A stretch of DNA of 64,000 nt from an uncultured Paracoccus sp. (lineage in GTDB: Bacteria > Pseudomonadota > Alphaproteobacteria > Rhodobacterales > Rhodobacteraceae), in the NCBI RefSeq assembly GCF_947496875.1, contig NZ_CANMEH010000004.1, forward strand, positions 124,001-188,000, in the 5' to 3' direction. The first letter of the stretch is position 1. Each line of letters begins with the position of its first letter. Below are positions 9,234-17,974 of the stretch, in pieces. A program made the position numbers and the translations under genes. Below the pieces are notes generated by a model. It was not told the DNA's origin. It searched no databases and was given only the letters and a program-made list of their open reading frames with translations.

Positions 9234-10145
9234 CTAATTCCCCCAGCGCAGGACGAGCGGATCGAGCCGCCTCGCCAGTTCGACGGTCATCGCGCGCGTC
9301 GCCGGATGCAGCGGCGCGATCGGATGGCGGCAGTATTCGGATGCGATCACGCCGCCTTCCTTCATCAGCACCTTGGCGGCGCGGAACCCGGCCTGCCGGT
9401 TCTCGTGATTCACGAAGGGCAGCACCCGGGCATAGGCATCGGTCGCGCCAGCCCGGTCACCGGCGGCCCACAGGTCCAGCACCGGCCTGATCTGGTCCAC
9501 GATGGAGGCCGAGGTCATCGACCCCGTCGCCCCCGCGTCCAGGTCGGCCAGCAGGGTGATGGCCTCTTCGCCGTCCATCGGTGCCTCGATCGCATCGCCG
9601 CCCTCGGCGATGAGGGCGCGCAGCTTGGCCGCGGCCTGCGGGCACTCGATCTTGAACAGCTTCACCATCTCGATCTCGCGGGCCATCCGGACCAGCAGCG
9701 CAACCGGCAGATCGACCCCGGACAGCGGCGCGTCCTGGACCATGATCGGAATCCCGACCTCACCCACGGCGCGGAACTGTTCGAAGGTCTGCTCGGCGGT
9801 GCCGCGCATCAGGGCGCCGTGATAGGGCGGCATCATCATCACGGCCGCGGCGCCCAGGTCCCGGGCCCGCTGCGCGCGTGACACGGCGATCGCGGTCGCG
9901 AAATGGCTGATGGTGACAATGACCGGAACCCGGCCCGCCACATGTTCGAGCGACAGCCGGGCCAGCGTCTCGCGCTCGTCATCCGACAGCAGGAACTGTT
10001 CCGAAAAGTTTGCCAGGATACAGATGCCGGTCGAACCCTGGTCGATCATGCAGTCGAGAACCCGGCGCATGCCCTCGGTATCGATCGCCCCGTCCGGATG
10101 GAACGGCGTCGGCGCGACCGGCCAGATCCCCTCATATCCCGGCAT
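9234..10145 (-). CDS. Dihydrodipicolinate synthase-family aldolase/dehydratase
   Basis: A 303-residue (beta/alpha)8 barrel of the DapA/NAL family, starting MPGYEGIWPVAPTPFHPDGA. The Schiff-base lysine is probably in MVKLFKIEC and the active-site tyrosine in MMPPYHGALMRG. Members act as 2-keto-3-deoxy-sugar-acid dehydratases (arabonate or glucarate type) or as aldolases. ATG 10145 is preferred over the upstream ATG at 10187 because a GGGGGGAA ribosome site precedes it and the upstream ATG lies inside the operator palindrome. It leads a leftward operon with the FAH-family gene. Confidence 0.85.
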   Translation of the reverse strand: MPGYEGIWPVAPTPFHPDGAIDTEGMRRVLDCMIDQGSTGICILANFSEQFLLSDDERETLARLSLEHVAGRVPVIVTISHFATAIAVSRAQRARDLGAAAVMMMPPYHGALMRGTAEQTFEQFRAVGEVGIPIMVQDAPLSGVDLPVALLVRMAREIEMVKLFKIECPQAAAKLRALIAEGGDAIEAPMDGEEAITLLADLDAGATGSMTSASIVDQIRPVLDLWAAGDRAGATDAYARVLPFVNHENRQAGFRAAKVLMKEGGVIASEYCRHPIAPLHPATRAMTVELARRLDPLVLRWGN

Positions 10146-10175
10146 GCCATTCCCCCCTGCTGAGTAACCCAGCGG

Positions 10176-10187
10176 ATGGTATACCAT
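10176..10187. promoter_or_regulatory. Probable GntR operator, copy 1 in divergent promoter
   Basis: ATGGTATACCAT is a perfect 12-base palindrome, 31 bases upstream of the DapA-family start. The TGGTATACCA core matches the GT...AC pattern bound by GntR/FadR-type regulators. A second copy lies 72 bases away, centre to centre, on the side of the IlvD-family gene. Confidence 0.72.
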
Positions 10188-10247
10188 TCCCGTCGTGCTG
10201 CAAGACAGCGGCCGCGCACCGGGCAGAGCTTTACAGCTTCCGCGTGG

Positions 10248-10259
10248 CTGGTATACCAG
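10248..10259. promoter_or_regulatory. Probable GntR operator, copy 2 in divergent promoter
   Basis: CTGGTATACCAG, a perfect 12-base palindrome, ends 29 bases before the ATG of the IlvD-family dehydratase. Together with copy 1 it brackets the divergent promoter region, a placement suited to repression of both operons. The gntR gene is the last gene of the rightward operon. Confidence 0.72.
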
Positions 10260-10288
10260 ACCACGCAGGTCATGCAGGGGGGGTGGGG

Positions 10289-12070
10289 ATGTCCGACACG
10301 CGCGCCAACAAGCGGTTTCGCAGCCAGGAATGGTTCGACAACCCGAACAACCCGGGCATCACTGCGCTGTACCTGGAACGCTACCAGAACCAGGAATACA
10401 CGCGCGAGGAACTGCAGGGTGAGCGGCCGGTGATCGGGATTGCCCAGACCGGCAGCGACATCGCCCCCTGCAACAAGATCCACGTGTTCCTGATGGACCG
10501 GATCAAGGCGGGTATCCGCGACGGCGGCGGTATCCCGATGGAATTTCCCGTCCATCCGATCCAGGAGACCGGCAAGCGGCCCACCGCCGCGCTGGACCGT
10601 AACCTGGCCTATCTGTCACTGGTCGAAGTGCTGCACGGCTATCCGATCGACGGCGTGGTCCTGACCACCGGCTGCGACAAGACCACACCGGCCATGCTGA
10701 TGGGCGCGGCAACGGTCGACCTGCCGGCGATCACCCTGAATGGCGGGCCGATGCTGGACGGCTGGTGGCAGGGCAAGCGCGCCGGGTCCGGCACGATCGT
10801 CTGGGAAAGCCGCCGGCTGCTGGCCGAGGGCAAGATCGACTACGACGAGTTCATCAGCCGGGTCTGCGCCTCTGCCCCCAGCCTGGGGCATTGCAACACG
10901 ATGGGCACCGCCAGCACGATGAATGCCATGGCCGAGGCGCTGGGCATGTCGCTGCCCGGCTGTTCGGCGATTCCGGCGCCGTTCCGCGAACGGATGGCGA
11001 TGGCCTATCAGACCGGCAAGCGCATCGTGCAGATGGTGCTGGACGACCTGAAGCCCAGCGATGTGCTGAGCCGGGCCGCGTTCGAGAACGCGATCCGCGT
11101 CAACACCGCGATCGGCGGGTCCACCAACGCCCCGCCGCATCTGCAGGCGATCGCCCGCCACGCCGGTGTCGAACTGGACGTGCGCGACTGGGAAACCGTC
11201 GGTTTCGACCTGCCGCTGCTGGTGAACATGCAGCCGGCCGGCCAGTATCTCGGCGAAAGCTTCTTCCGCGCCGGTGGCGTCGCCGCGGTCATGGGCGAGC
11301 TGCAGCAGGCCGGTCTGCTGAACGACGACGCGATGACGGTCACCGGCCGCACCGCCGGCGAAAATGTCGCCGAATGGCGCTCCACCGATCACGACGTGAT
11401 CCGCCCCGTCGGCAATCCGTTGCGCGAAAAGGCCGGGTTCCTGGTGCTGTCCGGCAACCTGTTCGACAGCGCGCTGATGAAGACCAGCGTGATCTCCGAC
11501 GATTTTCGCCGGCGCTTCCTCTCCGATCCCGGCAACGAGGGGGTTCACGAAGGCCGCGCCATCGTGTTCGAGGGACCCGAGGACTATCATGACCGGATCA
11601 ACGATCCGGCCCTGGGCATCGACGAGCAGTGCATCCTGTTCATCCGGAATGTCGGCTGCGTCGGCTATCCCGGCAGCGCCGAGGTGGTGAACATGCAGCC
11701 GCCCGACGCGCTGCTGAAGGCCGGAATCAATCACATGCCCACGGTAGGCGACGGACGGCAGTCCGGCACCTCGGAAAGCCCGTCCATCCTGAACGCCAGC
11801 CCCGAGGCGGCGGTCGGCGGCGGGCTTGCCCTGCTGCAGACCGGCGACCGGGTGCGGCTGGACCTCAATGCACGGCGTATGGACGCGCTGGTCGACGACG
11901 CCGAATGGCAGGCGCGACGCGCCGCCTGGACCCCGCCCGAACTGGTCAACCAGACGCCGTGGCAGGAACTGTATCGCCGCACCGTCGGCCAGCTGGCGGA
12001 CGGGGGCTGTCTGGAACTTGCCACCGCCTATCACCGCGTCGCCCGCGACCTGCCGCGCGACAATCACTAG
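10289..12070 (+). CDS. IlvD/Edd-family sugar-acid dehydratase (xylonate/arabonate type)
   Basis: Iron-sulfur-dependent dehydratase of 593 residues, converting an aldonate to its 2-keto-3-deoxy acid. Conserved cysteine motifs are SDIAPCNKIH, TTGCDKTTPAMLMGA and LGHCNTMGTASTMNAMAE, the likely cluster ligands. The opening RFRSQEWFDNPNNPGITALYLER and the overall length fit the pentonate dehydratase branch (XylD or L-arabonate dehydratase), not the biosynthetic IlvD. ATG 10289 follows a G-rich site; the frame is open further upstream but that runs through the operator region. First gene of a five-gene rightward operon. Confidence 0.88.
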   Translation: MSDTRANKRFRSQEWFDNPNNPGITALYLERYQNQEYTREELQGERPVIGIAQTGSDIAPCNKIHVFLMDRIKAGIRDGGGIPMEFPVHPIQETGKRPTAALDRNLAYLSLVEVLHGYPIDGVVLTTGCDKTTPAMLMGAATVDLPAITLNGGPMLDGWWQGKRAGSGTIVWESRRLLAEGKIDYDEFISRVCASAPSLGHCNTMGTASTMNAMAEALGMSLPGCSAIPAPFRERMAMAYQTGKRIVQMVLDDLKPSDVLSRAAFENAIRVNTAIGGSTNAPPHLQAIARHAGVELDVRDWETVGFDLPLLVNMQPAGQYLGESFFRAGGVAAVMGELQQAGLLNDDAMTVTGRTAGENVAEWRSTDHDVIRPVGNPLREKAGFLVLSGNLFDSALMKTSVISDDFRRRFLSDPGNEGVHEGRAIVFEGPEDYHDRINDPALGIDEQCILFIRNVGCVGYPGSAEVVNMQPPDALLKAGINHMPTVGDGRQSGTSESPSILNASPEAAVGGGLALLQTGDRVRLDLNARRMDALVDDAEWQARRAAWTPPELVNQTPWQELYRRTVGQLADGGCLELATAYHRVARDLPRDNH

Positions 12071-12104
12071 CGGTCACGCGCACAAGGCCGTCAAAGGGGG
12101 ACGC

Positions 12105-12839
12105 ATGCCAGGATCCATCATCATCACCGGGGCGGGCAGCGGCATCGGCCGCGTCACCGCCCGGACATTCCTGCAGGCCGGCTGGCGGGTCGGGCTGATC
12201 GGCCGGCGTGCCGACGCGCTGAACGAGACCGCGGGTGACAGCGGCGCGCTGGTCCTGCCCTGCAACGTCACCGACGCGGCCGCCGTCGACGCCGCGTTCG
12301 ACCGGACCGCGGCAGAGTGGGGCCGGGTGGACGTGCTTTTCAACAACGCCGGAACCGGGCTGGTCACCCAGACACCGGATCAGGTCGATCCGGACGAGTT
12401 CCGCCGGGTGATCGACGTGAACGTCAACGGCGTGTTCAACGCGGCGCGCGCGGCGTTCCGGGTCATGCGCGCCCAGGACCCGCAGGGCGGACGGATCATC
12501 AACAACGGTTCGGTGTCGGCCCACGCGCCGCGCCCCGGCTCGATCGCCTACACGGCGTCCAAGCATGCGGTCACCGGGATCACCCGGTCGCTGTCGCTGG
12601 ACGGGCGGCCGTTCAACATCGCCTGCGGCCAGATCGACATCGGCAACGCCCTGACCGAAATGGCCGAGGCGATGACGCGGGGGGTGCCGCAGGCCGATGG
12701 TTCGAACCGGATCGAGCCGGTGATGGACGCCCAGGTGGTCGCCGATGCCGTCCTGCACATGGCCAGCCTGCCGGAGGGCGCGAACGTCCAGTTCATCACG
12801 GTGATGGCGACCAACATGCCCTTTGTCGGACGGGGCTGA
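12105..12839 (+). CDS. SDR-family oxidoreductase
   Basis: Short-chain dehydrogenase of 244 residues. The NAD(P)-binding motif TGAGSGIG is at residues about 8-15, NNAG near 83 and the catalytic YxxxK in YTASKHA near 150, preceded by the SVS serine. It has the FITVMATNMPFVGRG ending found in a subgroup beside sugar-acid genes. It probably oxidises a sugar or a keto-sugar acid in the pathway of the preceding dehydratase; substrate unknown. ATG 12105 follows AAAGGGGG, 34 bases after the dehydratase stop. Confidence 0.82.
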   Translation: MPGSIIITGAGSGIGRVTARTFLQAGWRVGLIGRRADALNETAGDSGALVLPCNVTDAAAVDAAFDRTAAEWGRVDVLFNNAGTGLVTQTPDQVDPDEFRRVIDVNVNGVFNAARAAFRVMRAQDPQGGRIINNGSVSAHAPRPGSIAYTASKHAVTGITRSLSLDGRPFNIACGQIDIGNALTEMAEAMTRGVPQADGSNRIEPVMDAQVVADAVLHMASLPEGANVQFITVMATNMPFVGRG

Positions 12840-12842
12840 GGC

Positions 12843-13610
12843 GTGTCGCTGGCCCTGTTCGACCTGAGCGGCCGCCGCGCCCTGATCACCGGGTCGTCCC
12901 AGGGGATCGGCCTGGCGCTGGCCGGCGGCCTGGCCGCCGCCGGGGCCACCATCCTGCTGAACGGCCGCGATCCCGCCCGGCTGGAGGCGGCCGCGACACG
13001 GCTGCGCGAGGGTGGCGCCGACGTCGAGCTTCATCCGTTCGACGTCACCGATCATGCCGCGGTCCGCACCGCGGTGGACCGGATCGAGGCGACGACCGGG
13101 CCGATCGACATCCTGATCAACAACGCCGGCATGCAGCACCGCGCGCCGCTGGAGGATTTCCCGCCCGAGGCGTTCCAGCAGATGCTGCAGACCAACATCG
13201 CCAGCGTGTTCAACGTGGCGCAGGCCGTCGCCCGTCACATGATCCCGCGCGGGAAGGGCAAGATCGTCAACATCTGTTCGGTCCAGACTGCGCTGGCGCG
13301 GCCCGGGATCGCGCCCTACACCGCGACGAAGGGCGCGGTAGCCAACCTGACCAAGGGCATGGCCACCGACTGGGCCCGTCACGGGCTACAGTGCAACGGC
13401 CTGGCGCCCGGCTATTTCGACACGCCGCTGAACGCCGCGCTGGTCGCCGACCCGGCGTTTTCCGACTGGCTGGCCCGCCGCACCCCGGCCGGGCGCTGGG
13501 GCCGGGTCGAGGAACTGGTCGGCGCCGCGATCTTTCTGTCCTCGGCCGCGTCGTCGTTCGTCAACGGGACGACGCTCTACGTGGACGGCGGGATCACCGC
13601 ATCACTTTGA
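12843..13610 (+). CDS. SDR-family oxidoreductase, gluconate 5-dehydrogenase-like
   Basis: Short-chain dehydrogenase of 255 residues with a GTG start three bases after the previous stop. It shows TGSSQGIG near residue 17, NNAG near 95, SVQTALARPG before the catalytic YTATKGA (near 160), and the C-terminal DGGITASL. LFDLSGRRALITGSSQGIG at the start and HRAPLEDFP resemble gluconate 5-dehydrogenase (IdnO/Gno), which interconverts aldonates and 5-ketoaldonates. The second SDR in the operon suggests that the pathway includes a redox isomerisation of the acid. Confidence 0.83.
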   Translation: MSLALFDLSGRRALITGSSQGIGLALAGGLAAAGATILLNGRDPARLEAAATRLREGGADVELHPFDVTDHAAVRTAVDRIEATTGPIDILINNAGMQHRAPLEDFPPEAFQQMLQTNIASVFNVAQAVARHMIPRGKGKIVNICSVQTALARPGIAPYTATKGAVANLTKGMATDWARHGLQCNGLAPGYFDTPLNAALVADPAFSDWLARRTPAGRWGRVEELVGAAIFLSSAASSFVNGTTLYVDGGITASL

Positions 13611-13633
13611 CACATTTCTGACAGGGAGGTCGC

Positions 13634-14611
13634 ATGACCCGGGTTCTGGCGATCGGCATTTATGCAGACATCGATCACACCGCACTGGTCGAGGAAGAGG
13701 GGGCTGCGATGCTGGCGACCCTGGATGATCTGGCAGGGATGCCGCAGGCGGACCGGGACAGGATCGAGGCCGTGGCCTATCGGGGGCACGCCCCCTTCGG
13801 CCCGGACCAGATGGCGTTGCTGCCACGGCTGCGGGTGATCGCCAACAACGGCGTGGGTTATGACGCGATCGACGTTGCCGCCGCGACGGAACGGGGCATT
13901 GTCGTCACCAACACGCCGGGCGTGCTGAACGACGACGTGGCGGATCTTGCCGTCGCGATGCTGGTCGCCCAGAGCCGCGATTTCGAGCGCGGGATGCGCG
14001 CGGTGCGCGATGGCAGCTGGGCGCAGACCGGCGAGTTGCCGCTGGCCCGCAAGCTGTCCGGTCGCACCGTCGGCATTCTGGGGATGGGCCGGATCGGACG
14101 CGAGATCGCCGACCGGCTGGTCGCGTTCAAGTGCAGGATCCATTACCAGTCCCGTACGCCCAAGGACACGCCCGCCGGGTGGACCTACCATGCAGATCCC
14201 GTCGATCTGGCGCGTGGAGTCGACGATCTGGTGGTGTCGGTCGTCGGCGGGCCGGCCACCGAAGGGATGGTGTCGGCCCGGGTGCTGGACGCGCTGGGGC
14301 CGGACGGCGTGCTGGTCAACATCTCGCGCGGATCGGTCGTGGACGAGGCGGCGCTGATCGAGGCGCTGGAACAGGGCCGGATTCGCGGCGCGGCGCTGGA
14401 CGTGTTCCGCAACGAGCCCGATGTCGATCCGCGCCTGGCGCGGCTGCCGAACCTGCTGCCGCTGCCGCATGTCGGATCGGCCACCGTCGAGACCCGCGCG
14501 GCGATGGGCGCGCTGCAGCGGCGCAACCTGCGCGCCATGCTGGAGGGCCATGCCCCCGAAACCCCGGTCAACGATCCGGCGGCCGTGGTCCGGCAAGCCG
14601 CCGGCGGATGA
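13634..14611 (+). CDS. D-2-hydroxyacid dehydrogenase (glyoxylate/hydroxypyruvate reductase-like)
   Basis: NAD(P)-dependent 2-hydroxyacid dehydrogenase of 325 residues. The Rossmann motif is GILGMGRIGREIA (about 145-157). Catalytic residues are the Arg in NISRGSVVDE, Glu in FRNEPDVDP and His in PHVGSAT. Close relatives reduce glyoxylate or hydroxypyruvate or act on 2-keto sugar acids. In this operon it could remove glyoxylate or another two-carbon product if the keto-deoxy acid is cleaved by an aldolase. The start at 13634 follows GGGAGG. Its stop overlaps the gntR start by ATGA. Confidence 0.87.
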   Translation: MTRVLAIGIYADIDHTALVEEEGAAMLATLDDLAGMPQADRDRIEAVAYRGHAPFGPDQMALLPRLRVIANNGVGYDAIDVAAATERGIVVTNTPGVLNDDVADLAVAMLVAQSRDFERGMRAVRDGSWAQTGELPLARKLSGRTVGILGMGRIGREIADRLVAFKCRIHYQSRTPKDTPAGWTYHADPVDLARGVDDLVVSVVGGPATEGMVSARVLDALGPDGVLVNISRGSVVDEAALIEALEQGRIRGAALDVFRNEPDVDPRLARLPNLLPLPHVGSATVETRAAMGALQRRNLRAMLEGHAPETPVNDPAAVVRQAAGG

Positions 14612-15318
14612 CCGGCAGGGCGGGCCGCGGGGACAGCAGCCGCGGCCGCGAAACCGCGACCACCTATCCCGGGACGATCGCCGCGCAGTTGCGGCGCGAG
14701 ATCCTGACCGGCGTGCTGCCGCCCGGCAGCCCCATCAAGGAACGCGACCACGCCGAACGGCTGGGGGTCAGCCGCACCCCGCTGCGCGAGGCCGTGCGGA
14801 TGCTGGCGAAGGAAGGTCTCGTCACCCTGCGCCCGCTGCGCAGCCCCACGGTCATCGACATGACCCTGGACGAGGCGCTGGACGAGGTCGCGGTGCTGCG
14901 GCAGCTGGAACTGTTCGGCGGCGAACTCGCCTGCCGCAACGCCACCCCGGAGGAGATCGTCGCCATCCGCCGCCTGTGCGAGACCATCGAGGCCGATCAC
15001 GCCAGCGGCGACAAGGTCGAGGTGTTCGACGCCGACATGCAGATGCACCGGGCCATCGTCGCCGCCTCGCACAACCCGGCCCTGACCCGCACCCATGGCG
15101 AATATCTGTCGCGGCTGTGGCGCATCCGGTTCCTGTCCGCCCGGGAACGCACCGACGCCATGCGCGTGCTGGCCGACCACCGCGGCATCGTGCGGGCGCT
15201 GGAATCCCGCGACGCCGCTGCAATGCGCCGGCACATGGAATCACATCTGGACGGTCTGGTCAGGAACCTGACGCGGCAGATGAGCCCGGCCGAGGAAACG
15301 GATCAGCCCCGCGGCTGA
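14608..15318 (+). CDS. GntR-family regulator with FCD domain
   Basis: A 236-residue repressor-type regulator of the FadR subfamily. The winged helix lies at about residues 20-88 (AERLGVSRTPLREAVRMLAKEGLV). The effector-binding FCD domain fills the rest, with likely metal-binding residues in FDADMQMHRAIV and the His of DHRGIV and MRRHMESHL. Such proteins usually sense a pathway organic acid. It is the last gene of the IlvD operon, overlapping the previous gene by four bases. The three GGTATACC-type palindromes in the cluster are its probable operators. Confidence 0.9.
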   Translation: MTGRAGRGDSSRGRETATTYPGTIAAQLRREILTGVLPPGSPIKERDHAERLGVSRTPLREAVRMLAKEGLVTLRPLRSPTVIDMTLDEALDEVAVLRQLELFGGELACRNATPEEIVAIRRLCETIEADHASGDKVEVFDADMQMHRAIVAASHNPALTRTHGEYLSRLWRIRFLSARERTDAMRVLADHRGIVRALESRDAAAMRRHMESHLDGLVRNLTRQMSPAEETDQPRG

Positions 15319-16205
15319 GGGTTTGCCGTGGCCGGCGTCTCGATCCGGTCGACATGGCGCAGCCACAGCCCTGCCGCGATGATGATCGCGCCGCCGATCA
15401 GGACCTCGGGGCCCGGCACGCTGCCAAAGACCAGATAGGCCAGCGAGCTGACGAACAGCAGCTGCAGATAGATCATCGGGGCCAGCACCGATGCAGGCGC
15501 CATCCGGTGGGCCAGCGCCGCCAGGCTGTGCGAACTGAGCCCGAAGACGCCGATCAGCGCGAAGATCAGCCATTCCATGGGCCGCTCGGGCCAGGTCGCC
15601 TGCCACAGGATGAATGGCGCGAGACACAGGGTTGCGACCGCGCCCGCCCAGATCTGGTGGGTGGCATTCGCCTCGTGGGACAGCCGGCGGGTCAGGATGA
15701 AGTACATCGAGACCGACAGCACCGACCCGATCGACAGGATCATCGCCGGCGAGAAATTCTCGCTCCACGGCTGGACGATGTACAGGACCCCGACAAACCC
15801 CAGCACCACCCCGGCGATCCGCCGCGGCGTCACCCGCTCGCCCAGCAGCGGGATGGACAGCAGGGTGGTGAAGATCGGTCCGGAAAACAGGATCGCGGTG
15901 GTCAGCGACAGCGGCAGGTGGCGCAGCGCGAGAAAGTTGAACAGCGTGGACAGGAACAGGCAGGCCGACCGCGCCAGCTGCAGCCGGGGCGACACCGATC
16001 GCAGCACCGCCGTCCCCTGCGTCGGCAGGGTGACGGCCAGGATCAGCATCAGATGCCCGGCATAGCGGGCGAACACCACGACGAGCGGCGCGAGCCCTGC
16101 CGTGATCAGCCACTTGGCCGAGGTGTCGATGCAGCCGAACAGTGCGACGCTCATGGCGAATATCGCCAGGCCGCGCAGCTTTCTGTCGATCGGCACGGAC
16201 GACAT
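15303..16205 (-). CDS. DMT-superfamily permease (EamA)
   Basis: A 300-residue membrane protein with about ten hydrophobic segments in two EamA repeats (about 10-145 and 155-285). Charged and proline-rich loops such as LLGERVTPRRIAGVVLGFVG are typical of drug/metabolite transporters. It converges on gntR with a 16-base coding overlap. It starts seven bases downstream of the end of the UxaA-type gene on the same strand, so it probably belongs to that operon. The substrate is unknown. Confidence 0.85.
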   Translation of the reverse strand: MSSVPIDRKLRGLAIFAMSVALFGCIDTSAKWLITAGLAPLVVVFARYAGHLMLILAVTLPTQGTAVLRSVSPRLQLARSACLFLSTLFNFLALRHLPLSLTTAILFSGPIFTTLLSIPLLGERVTPRRIAGVVLGFVGVLYIVQPWSENFSPAMILSIGSVLSVSMYFILTRRLSHEANATHQIWAGAVATLCLAPFILWQATWPERPMEWLIFALIGVFGLSSHSLAALAHRMAPASVLAPMIYLQLLFVSSLAYLVFGSVPGPEVLIGGAIIIAAGLWLRHVDRIETPATANPQPRG

Positions 16206-16212
16206 CGGGCGG

Positions 16213-17709
16213 CTACATCACCGCCCCGATCTGCCACGGCACGAATTCGTAGTCGCCCAGGTCCTGGGCCTCGGACTTGGACCGCTCGCCCGAGGCGACC
16301 CGCAGCAGCAGCTCATAGATCTCGCGCCCCACCTCCTCGACGCTCGCCGCGCCGTTCAGGATCCGGCCGGCATCGACATCCATGTCGTCGCGCATGCGGG
16401 CAAACATCTCGGAGTTGGTGGCGATCTTGATGCACGGCGAGGGCTTGGACCCGAAGGCCGATCCCCGGCCGGTCGTGAACGCCACCAGATTGCAGCCCGA
16501 GGCGATCTGCCCGGTGACGCTGGCCGGGTCATAGCCGGGGCTGTCCATGAAGGTGAAGCCGCGCCCCGTCACCGGCTCGGCATAGCGGAACACACCGTTC
16601 AGCGGCGTGGTCCCGCCCTTGGCCGCGGCCCCCAGGGATTTTTCCAGGATCGTGGTCAGCCCACCCTTCTTGTTGCCGGGGCTGGGATTGTTGTCCATGC
16701 TGCCGCGATTGCGGGCGGCATAATCCTCCCACCAGGCGATCAGCTCCAGCAGCTTGTCGCCCACATCGGGACGGGCGGCGCGCGCGGTCAGCAGATGTTC
16801 CGCCCCGTAGATTTCCGGCGTTTCCGCCAGAACGCCGGTTCCGCCCTGCGCCACCAGCAGGTCGCAGGCATGCCCCAGCGCGGGGTTGGCGGTGATCCCC
16901 GACCAGGCGTCCGACCCGCCGCATTGCAGTGCCACCATCAGGTCCGACGCCGGGCAGTCCTCGCGCGTGGCGGCGTTGACCACCGGTAGCATCTCCTCGA
17001 CCTTGCGGATCCCCAGCGCCACGGTTCGCGCCAGCCCCCCGACATCCTGGATGTTCATGGCCTGGAACAGCGGACCGGGGGTCAGGCCATAGGCCTCGAT
17101 CAGCCAGTCGATCTGCATCATCTCGCAGCCCAGCCCCGCCATCAGCACCCCGCCGACGTTGGGGTTGCGGGCATAGCCCCACAGCGTGCGCTGCAAGGTC
17201 TCGAACCCGGTCCCGTCGCCCCCCATGGCACATCCCGTCCCGTGCACGAAGGCGGTCACCCCGTCGACGTTGGGATAGGCGGCCAGCCGCTCGGCGGTGA
17301 AATGATCGGCGATCTTGCGGGCCGCGGTCGCCGAACAGTTCACCGAGGTCAGGATGGCGATGAAGTTGCGCGTGCCCACCGCGCCATTCGCGCGCCGGTA
17401 GCCCCTGAAGCTGTCGCGGCGGGCAGGCGCCGGCGCCGGCCGCAGGTTGGACCCGTAGCTGTGCGCATGGGCCAGGTTGCGGAATTCCACGTTGTGGGTG
17501 TGGACATGGTCCCCCGCGGCAATGTCCGTCGAGGCCCAGCCGATCACCTGGGCGTATTTCACGACGGTCTCTCCCGTCGCGATGGCCTGCCGGGCGATCT
17601 TGTGCCCCCGCGGGATCGTCTGGTTGGCACCCTGCTCACCAACGTTCAGGGTGGCCGTGACCGTTGCGACATTGTCGGACGGATCAAGCGTGACGAGCCG
17701 GGCGGTCAT
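16213..17709 (-). CDS. UxaA-family altronate/galactarate-type dehydratase
   Basis: Dehydratase of 498 residues with both UxaA parts: an N-terminal SAF domain (about 10-90, with GHKIARQAIATGETVVKYAQ) and the large C-terminal domain (from about 105, GYRRANGAVGTRNFIAILTSVNCSA). Conserved features include HGTGCAMGG, GLGCEMMQ, ALQCGGSDAWSGITANPALG and EIYGAEHLL. The family dehydrates altronate, galactarate or related acids to 2-keto-3-deoxy acids. It is divergent from the SDR plus FAH pair at 17975-19631, which would accept such a product. It may therefore act on a deoxy-sugar acid; that is inference. Confidence 0.88.
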   Translation of the reverse strand: MTARLVTLDPSDNVATVTATLNVGEQGANQTIPRGHKIARQAIATGETVVKYAQVIGWASTDIAAGDHVHTHNVEFRNLAHAHSYGSNLRPAPAPARRDSFRGYRRANGAVGTRNFIAILTSVNCSATAARKIADHFTAERLAAYPNVDGVTAFVHGTGCAMGGDGTGFETLQRTLWGYARNPNVGGVLMAGLGCEMMQIDWLIEAYGLTPGPLFQAMNIQDVGGLARTVALGIRKVEEMLPVVNAATREDCPASDLMVALQCGGSDAWSGITANPALGHACDLLVAQGGTGVLAETPEIYGAEHLLTARAARPDVGDKLLELIAWWEDYAARNRGSMDNNPSPGNKKGGLTTILEKSLGAAAKGGTTPLNGVFRYAEPVTGRGFTFMDSPGYDPASVTGQIASGCNLVAFTTGRGSAFGSKPSPCIKIATNSEMFARMRDDMDVDAGRILNGAASVEEVGREIYELLLRVASGERSKSEAQDLGDYEFVPWQIGAVM

Positions 17710-17974
17710 GACGCGGGCGACCCGGGCAGGCCCGTGGGCCGGACCTGCTGACCATCAAGGAAGACTGGCCTTGTCGCCATCGTTTCGACCCCGAACAGAA
17801 AGGCTGTGTGCAGGTCGCACGCTAGGGTAAGGTCCACATGCCCGCAATGCCGATCTGGGCCCCGGACGAACCCGTGGTCGCGGGCCCGACCGGCAAATCG
17901 GCTTGCGACAGAATATCCTTTCGGCGCAGCCTGTCACCCGGCAGGCCGCAGCACCGGCGGCAGGGGGGAAACAC

